Source: Prostheceraeus crozeri
Lineage: Eukaryota > Platyhelminthes > Polycladida > Euryleptidae
Direction: 5' to 3'
Assembly (NCBI GenBank): GCA_907163375.1
Contig: CAJQUW010008657.1
Location: 372,001-436,000 of the forward strand
Length of the DNA: 64,000 bases
Shown here: positions 58,602 through 64,000 of the stretch, piece by piece
How the letters are laid out: each line of letters begins with the position of its first letter
Numbering within the stretch: position 1 is the first letter of the stretch
Made by a program: the position numbers and the translations under genes
The notes under the pieces: model-generated
Seen by the model: only the letters and a program-made list of their open reading frames with translations
Databases searched by the model: none
Told to the model about the DNA's origin: nothing

Positions 58602-58800
58602 GACTGTGCGGAGATGAAACAGGAAACACGATGCTAAGATAACGATTCGAAGTGCGTACGATCACGAAGGCGGTGGCGGAATCAGACTGCATTCTACTGC
58701 ACGCGCTTTTCAATGAATTCGAGCTGAGTGAACGAAGAACACGGCGCGTGACGTGATTAGCAATAGAGCGCAGACGGCATTGGTGTGATAATCGATTGAA
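58602..58800 (-). promoter_or_regulatory. Probable promoter of the acidic-protein gene
   Basis: A CpG-richer stretch just upstream of the ATG, without a TATA box. TCACGTCA on the minus strand (58756-58749) is one base from the CRE consensus. The start site is not determined. Confidence 0.4.
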
Positions 58801-60099
58801 TTGCGTCGATTCTACTTGTCAAAGTTATGGGTCAAAGGTAGTTCTTGTCCTTAGATTATTGTTGATCTGCAATGACAAGTCGGAATTCGATCTTTACTCT
58901 GAATACAATTGATAATCACCGGCCAATGACTTATTAATTGGCATTCTCTTTTCGTAAACTGATGCTTTCTTCATTTAGCTACACACAAGATTCAATCGAT
59001 TTCTCTGTACGTCAACCCAAATAGGGAACTAGCACAGCAGACTTTTTTCGAGTTGAAATTTTCCTTATCTGTAACGGTATAAGCATGAAGTAGAAGAAGA
59101 TAAAAAATTCGTGTGAAGGATTACTAGTTGTCAAGTGACACTTGTGTTTCCATGAACAAATAAAGAGTAGAGTAGGCTTACATATCATAATGCTATAATG
59201 GTTCGATAATATAACATTTTGTAAATCAGTATAAAAATGTCTCTTCACTGACCTAGATAATCAACGATTAATAACTTATTTTCTTTGTTTTTTTATAATG
59301 AAAAGTTGAATGTATTTTTTTTGTGATTTTTAAGACATGCATGTATCTTGCCATATGCAGGGCTGCAAACGCAGACATGACTCGACTCTATTAGCCGAGC
59401 ACAGACGCGATCGTGAACGCGGTAAAAAATTATTAGGGTTTATGTCCGACTGAGCTTGTGAAAATCCCTTACCATAGACATTACTGTAATTATTATTAAT
59501 TATTTTATTATTGCATACTAATTAATTTACTCAAAAAACGATGAATTATTTTATTCTCGATAATCCGCATAAGGTATGTCTATCGAAATTGTGTATTGGA
59601 CATCATCGGAGGCGTACATGTACGTACATGTAGTTTTGAACATCTGCAAGATTTGTTCAACAGGGATGAAAACTGGTCCCGACCGGCGAACCAGACGCCC
59701 TATATTTCAGGCCGGGTTTTTATTATTTCAAGCAATGAGCAGATTCATCACTGAGCAAGAGATTTTTATGATTGAAAATCGTCTTTTGATTACTCAATTA
59801 ATTCGCTTTAACTTAACTGCCATCCTAACGATCCTACCTGTCACTTAACGATGCCTATAATCTTAAATTGATGTATACCAGAACCTGGTAACCTACCTTG
59901 CTTAAATGCATTTCAGACGAAGATAATATTATCTTATAGACCGGAATATTATCAGCACCAAAGTTTGGAAAAAATACATAATCGCATACTCTCACTGTTC
60001 TTTTTGTCTAGGGCATGAATTTATCGTGTAGATGATCCATGCCTGAGACTACTATAAAGAACATTTTCAGTAAAATAACAATTATTGGGTATTCGAGAT
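58801..60099. other. Gene-free region
   Basis: AT-rich with no recognised frame. Confidence 0.45.
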
Positions 60100-61392
60100 C
60101 AGGGACATAGGCAGGATTTTTAAAGGGTGGAGCGGTGGACCTGTAGAATATGGGCCTAGCAAAAAGCAAAAGTGTATTTCCAAGAACATTGGAAAACAGG
60201 AGCATGTACGCTCACACATGCATGAAAATAACACAACTTGAAAACACATATGCATAAAGAACACAACTTGAAAAACACATCTTGTAAGCAGCGTGCGGTC
60301 GGTCATGCTTAAAAAAATGTTCCGAACTGGAAGGAGAGGAGAATTATCAAAAATAAATTTCCAGATTTCATACCTATTGGTTAGTGTTTTCTTTAGTCAC
60401 CATTCGTAATTCGTTTGCTTATTTGGAGAATCTTCGCAATGGATTTTACTAGCTTTGGAGTTAAAATATTCATCAATTTATAAAAGTTTATTGTACTTCT
60501 GCATTTGCATAACAAAGGCGCTGTTTCTTGTCATAAATTTAAATATAGTGAACATTCTATCATAAAAAGATACAGAGTCTCCACTTATGAAATATCACAT
60601 GTCTCACATAAACGCTCTTCATATCGTAATCGATTTCCGTAACTGCCAGTTACGAAATCTAATTTGTGATTTTTTGTTCGAAATTTTGATAATATATTTA
60701 TGTTACTGTGTTCAATATCAGAGCCCAAATATCATTTCATAGTATTCTAAAAACCGCATAATTCTGAATAATTCAAGCAATGACTCTCTTTTGTTGCAGA
60801 TATCCATTTTCTCTGATGTAATGAGTCACTCGATTTTTTGTAATTCTCAAAAATGCTCTTTTATCAGCCGTTAATTGTTCGTCCCATAGACTTGGTAGGC
60901 TGAGTTTTGTAAGTGACTGCCTTATTCGCCAGCACCGATGACGTGCAGCAGAGGGTTACCCTTCACCCCATAAAAAACTGTTCATTCAATCTTTATGTAT
61001 TGAGAATAAAAACGCAATCTATTTGATTTGTGCACAACGATTCCTCGAAAATTTGGATCATCCTGATAACCCTACAATGCACATGTGAGGGACGAAGACG
61101 GTAGTCGTCCCAGGCCAAATGTGATGGCTTGATGAAGATGGCAGCACCTCTAGCGAATGAAGAGAGAGTCCTACTCACTTCAAAACTAACAGTGAGAGTG
61201 ACCTTTATACCAGTGAGAGTGATTCTTTATACCAGAACTGAGAAAAGAGAAATATCATAGGACATGTTCGCCTCTTCACATCTAAACTGACTCTTTCTAA
61301 ATTATTGTACGAGATGCTGGGTGACCTTCACTTATCTGAACTGACACCATGTAAAGGATTAGGTGAATTAGGCGCTTGTAATCTTTCAATTG

Positions 61393-61502
61393 GCCGGAAA
61401 AACATGGATGCGAGAAGCACAAGACTGACGAGGTTGGCGACATCGTGAACAGGCCTTCATCCAGCAGTGAACTGAAAACGGCTGAAGAAGAAGAAGAATA
61501 GG
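61393..61502 (+). mobile_element. 110-bp LINE 3' fragment with perfect 13-bp target duplication
   Basis: AATCTTTCAATTG occurs at 61380-61392 and again at 61503-61515, exactly bracketing the fragment. It contains CATCCAGCAGTGAACTGAAA and ends in (GAA)n, a known style of LINE 3' end (RTE-like). This is an extreme 5'-truncated, fairly recent retrotransposition. Confidence 0.8.
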
Positions 61503-62849
61503 AATCTTTCAATTGAGATTCTATAGTATTAAGAATGTTATAGTCACCTAAGTTTGATTTCACAAAAAGTGGATGGCGCCCAATACTTTCTTATTAATGA
61601 ATTTTTATAAATGGTGTGGATGTAGAGATTTTTAAATTTTTTCCCAATTATTCCTTAATGCTTGCAATCTAATAGTTTTATGTCGAATCAAAATTCCATA
61701 TTCAGACGCATGACGCTTTGTTGTTATTTTTTAGATAATGTACCAGTAATTGAGTGTGACATTAAATGAAATTCAAATCAAGCATGTCATATCACCATTG
61801 AAATCGTGAGATATTTTGAAAATGATGGTAGTTTTCAGCCATCACAATCAAAAATAGCATGTTTTCCTCAACCAAAAGGATGGCAATAAAGCATTTTGAT
61901 TACATCAATGGCATTGAGGATGGCCATGTAAACAGGGTAGCGTCCAGATTTCATATTTCAAATCACCAAGCCATTTCTTCGAATTCCCACGCTATTTTTA
62001 TGTTGACCAGATAGGCTATTCCAATTTCACTGTTCAGAACTAATCCGGATACTTCTTTGGCAATTTCTGTCATAAAATTTGGGATATTTCCAGATTGAAT
62101 TTTGCGTGTTTTTTTCCACACCAAATTTATGCGTGTTAGATAAAGACCGACATTTGACTCCACCGCATTCATTTTTCAAAAATTTTCAGTTCTGTGGACG
62201 CTGCTTTTTTTACAGAATTTTCACTCTAGCACAGCAACAGGCCAAGTTTGGACGAAGTTTGGGGTCACTCACTGCACAATGATAGCAAATTATTCTATTT
62301 CAAGCAAATAAAGCCAAAATAGCAGGTCTTCTAATCTATGTTTAGATTTTCCCCATTAGAACTTGTTCGAACGCCTCTTGAGAGTACTGAGATTGTATTG
62401 GTCAGGGAAAGTAGCCTGGGGACGCTGATTCCAAAGCTATGCCGTGCGAATACAATAGCTTTTCGAGCGATTCACATGGCATATGCGTTCTTAGTTCACA
62501 TGATAGCAACTTTGCCTCTCGAATTCGTCGTCACTGTAATAATTATTTTTCTCTTAGATTTCTTCCCTTCCGCTTTCCACCTCATCATCAATGTACACAA
62601 TGTCTAATATTTAATCATCAAAATACTTATTTTTACTACCCTTCCTGAAAAAAGAGCGCACTTAAATAGTAAAAGACACATAACCCGCGGATTATATTCG
62701 AGAAAGTACGAAACTAGAATTCTTAAAAACATTTATATGTCAGAATCAAATGTGACAAATTTAGCACACTGTCTTCGACACTACGTAATCTTTTTGACAG
62801 TCTGAAGATCAACATATTTGCATTTATTTAGCATTCATGCGAGGACTTT

Positions 62850-63310
62850 GAGAACAGCTCCTTTAGAAAAAAGAAGTGGAGTGCCTCCACAAGCGACGAA
62901 TGCAGCAAATTGGAGAGTCACCAGAATAGCTGCAATAAACAGATGTCGCGGAGCGTCTTCAACCGACGAATGCAACCATAAATGCACTCAAATAGACACT
63001 CAAATAGACAAATGGAGCGATGCGCTTCCAACCGGGGAATGCAGAAGATTGGAGAGCCATCAGAGCTGCTCCTTTAAGCAATGGAGCTGAGAGTTGGCAA
63101 CTAAAGAATGCAGAGGATTGGAGAGCTTTCAGAACAGCTTCTCAAGACAAATAGAACGGAATGTCTCCAATTGCAACCGGGGAGTGCAGTGGATTGGAGA
63201 GGCGACAGAATAGCTCCACTAGATAAGGGTGGTGTAGTGCCTATAACCGACAAATTCAGTCGTGGAATGCAGCAGAATGGAGAACCTCCAGCGCAGATCC
63301 AGTAGAGTAG
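62850..63310 (+). repeat. Degenerate minisatellite, unit about 70-80 bp, 6-7 copies
   Basis: Units share GAATGCAGAGGATTGGAGAG, then CAGAACAGCTCC, AAATGGAGCG and CTCCAACCG. Unit length and sequence vary, so the array is old. Short frames across it are by-products of the repeat. Confidence 0.8.
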
Positions 63311-63640
63311 GTATATGGAGCGAAGCGCCTTTGTCGGCGATAGTGGACCGACTCTGGCTGACAAATGGTGATAGCTGCATGGTTTCAAGCTATAAATACA
63401 GAGAACCTCCGTCCGATGAATGAAGTAGAATGAAGGAGTTGTAAAGATGTCTTGAACAAATCGTTCTACAATTCAATCATCATCAATTTCATAATTAAAA
63501 GTATGACTGATATTTTCCCTTCGCCAAGGTGCGTGCATTTTTTGTACATTGTAGGTAGTTCTTACAATCACATTTTTTACATCTTGAGCAAAGGGGGAGA
63601 GGCGCTCCCCGACACCCTTGGCTACGTCTCTGTTGGAGAT

Positions 63641-64000
63641 TGCTTTGCAATTGGCGTTATGGCTAATTTGGCAAACTGTGTGTACTTATCATATTAATTT
63701 GCGGAGAATCAATAATCATGCCTATAGCTTTGTACTCTATTCCTATCAGTGAAAAACATTCGTACAAAGAGTACCCCTTACGTTGCTGCCTCCTCATCTG
63801 AGTAACGCGCTTGGTATGTTAGCAAGCCTATAAGTAAAATATCATTTCATGCAGAAGATCTGTGTGCGGGCCTATGCTAGTTAGGCCTAAATAATCTTGA
63901 TTGGATCATGAAGGTCTATCCTGATTAATAATTTTGAAATGATAGATACGTGTATATCAGCACTTTCAGCGACTTGCTACTGGTGTGAAATCGCCCTGCT
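63641..64000. other. Gene-free end of window
   Basis: AT-rich with AGGCCTA words. Nothing else seen. Confidence 0.5.

Larger units (their letters stand above)
60100..63632. mobile_element. Probable 3.5-kb hAT element remnant
   Basis: The left end CAGGGACATAGGCAGG and the inverse of the right end, CAGAGACGTAGCCAAG, match at 12 of 16 positions. Both resemble a widespread hAT end type. Flanks TTCGAGAT (60092-60099) and TTGGAGAT (63633-63640) agree at 7 of 8. No intact transposase is visible. The inside carries a LINE tail insertion and a degenerate minisatellite. Confidence 0.5.

Noticed and set aside
58141-58617. 158-aa Ser/Val-rich plus-strand frame
   Set aside because: It is the antisense shadow of the acidic-protein gene and its 24-bp repeat.
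62818-63388. Three frames of 65-95 aa
   Set aside because: They run across the degenerate minisatellite and show only repeat-driven similarity.

Overview
The window is AT-rich, gene-poor eukaryotic DNA. It has a spliced transposon gene, GT/AG introns, TATA/Inr promoters, non-LTR retrotransposons, a Penelope-like element and MITEs. Frequent short words such as AGGCCTA and TACATGTA fit a marine invertebrate, perhaps an echinoderm or other deuterostome. That species guess is a low-confidence inference from word use.

Layout. (1) 0-3.4 kb: three compact intronless genes. They are an unidentified 207-aa protein and a UBA-RING protein resembling the C-terminal half of an IAP (minus strand), and a divergent Rab-family GTPase (plus strand). 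Each has a TATA box about 32 bp before a plausible start site. The cluster may be captured viral or retroposed DNA, but that is inference. (2) 4.54-8.71 kb: a 4.2-kb pogo/Tigger-like DNA transposon with 21-bp TIRs, eight terminal and subterminal TCGCCCA repeats, and a broken transposase (psq HTH, DDE core, intron, C-terminal PHD-like finger). A 1.0-kb hAT-type element sits inside it with an exact 8-bp TSD. (3) 11.5-12.8 kb: a Tc1/mariner element. (4) 13-36 kb: truncated CR1/Jockey-like LINE ends, a 984-bp TA-flanked MITE, two copies of one hAT MITE family, a 38-bp minisatellite, and a Naiad-like Penelope element (GIY-YIG remnant upstream of a 610-aa reverse transcriptase ORF). (5) 25.8-41.3 kb: four large inverted-repeat structures, the best being a nearly perfect 748-bp foldback element at 36.6 kb. 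A decayed hammerhead-like motif lies beside the one at 40.8 kb. (6) 42-55 kb: more LINE 3' ends, including a 463-aa reverse transcriptase ORF. (7) 57.9-58.6 kb: the best host-gene candidate, a 217-aa acidic protein with an N-myristoylation signal and an octapeptide repeat. (8) 60.1-63.6 kb: a probable 3.5-kb hAT remnant containing a 110-bp LINE tail with a perfect 13-bp TSD and a degenerate minisatellite.

No operon, CRISPR array or rRNA was seen. Only two tRNA-like segments were noticed, both weak. Most of the remaining DNA shows nothing that can be supported by eye. Spliced host genes with short exons would be missed by this reading.
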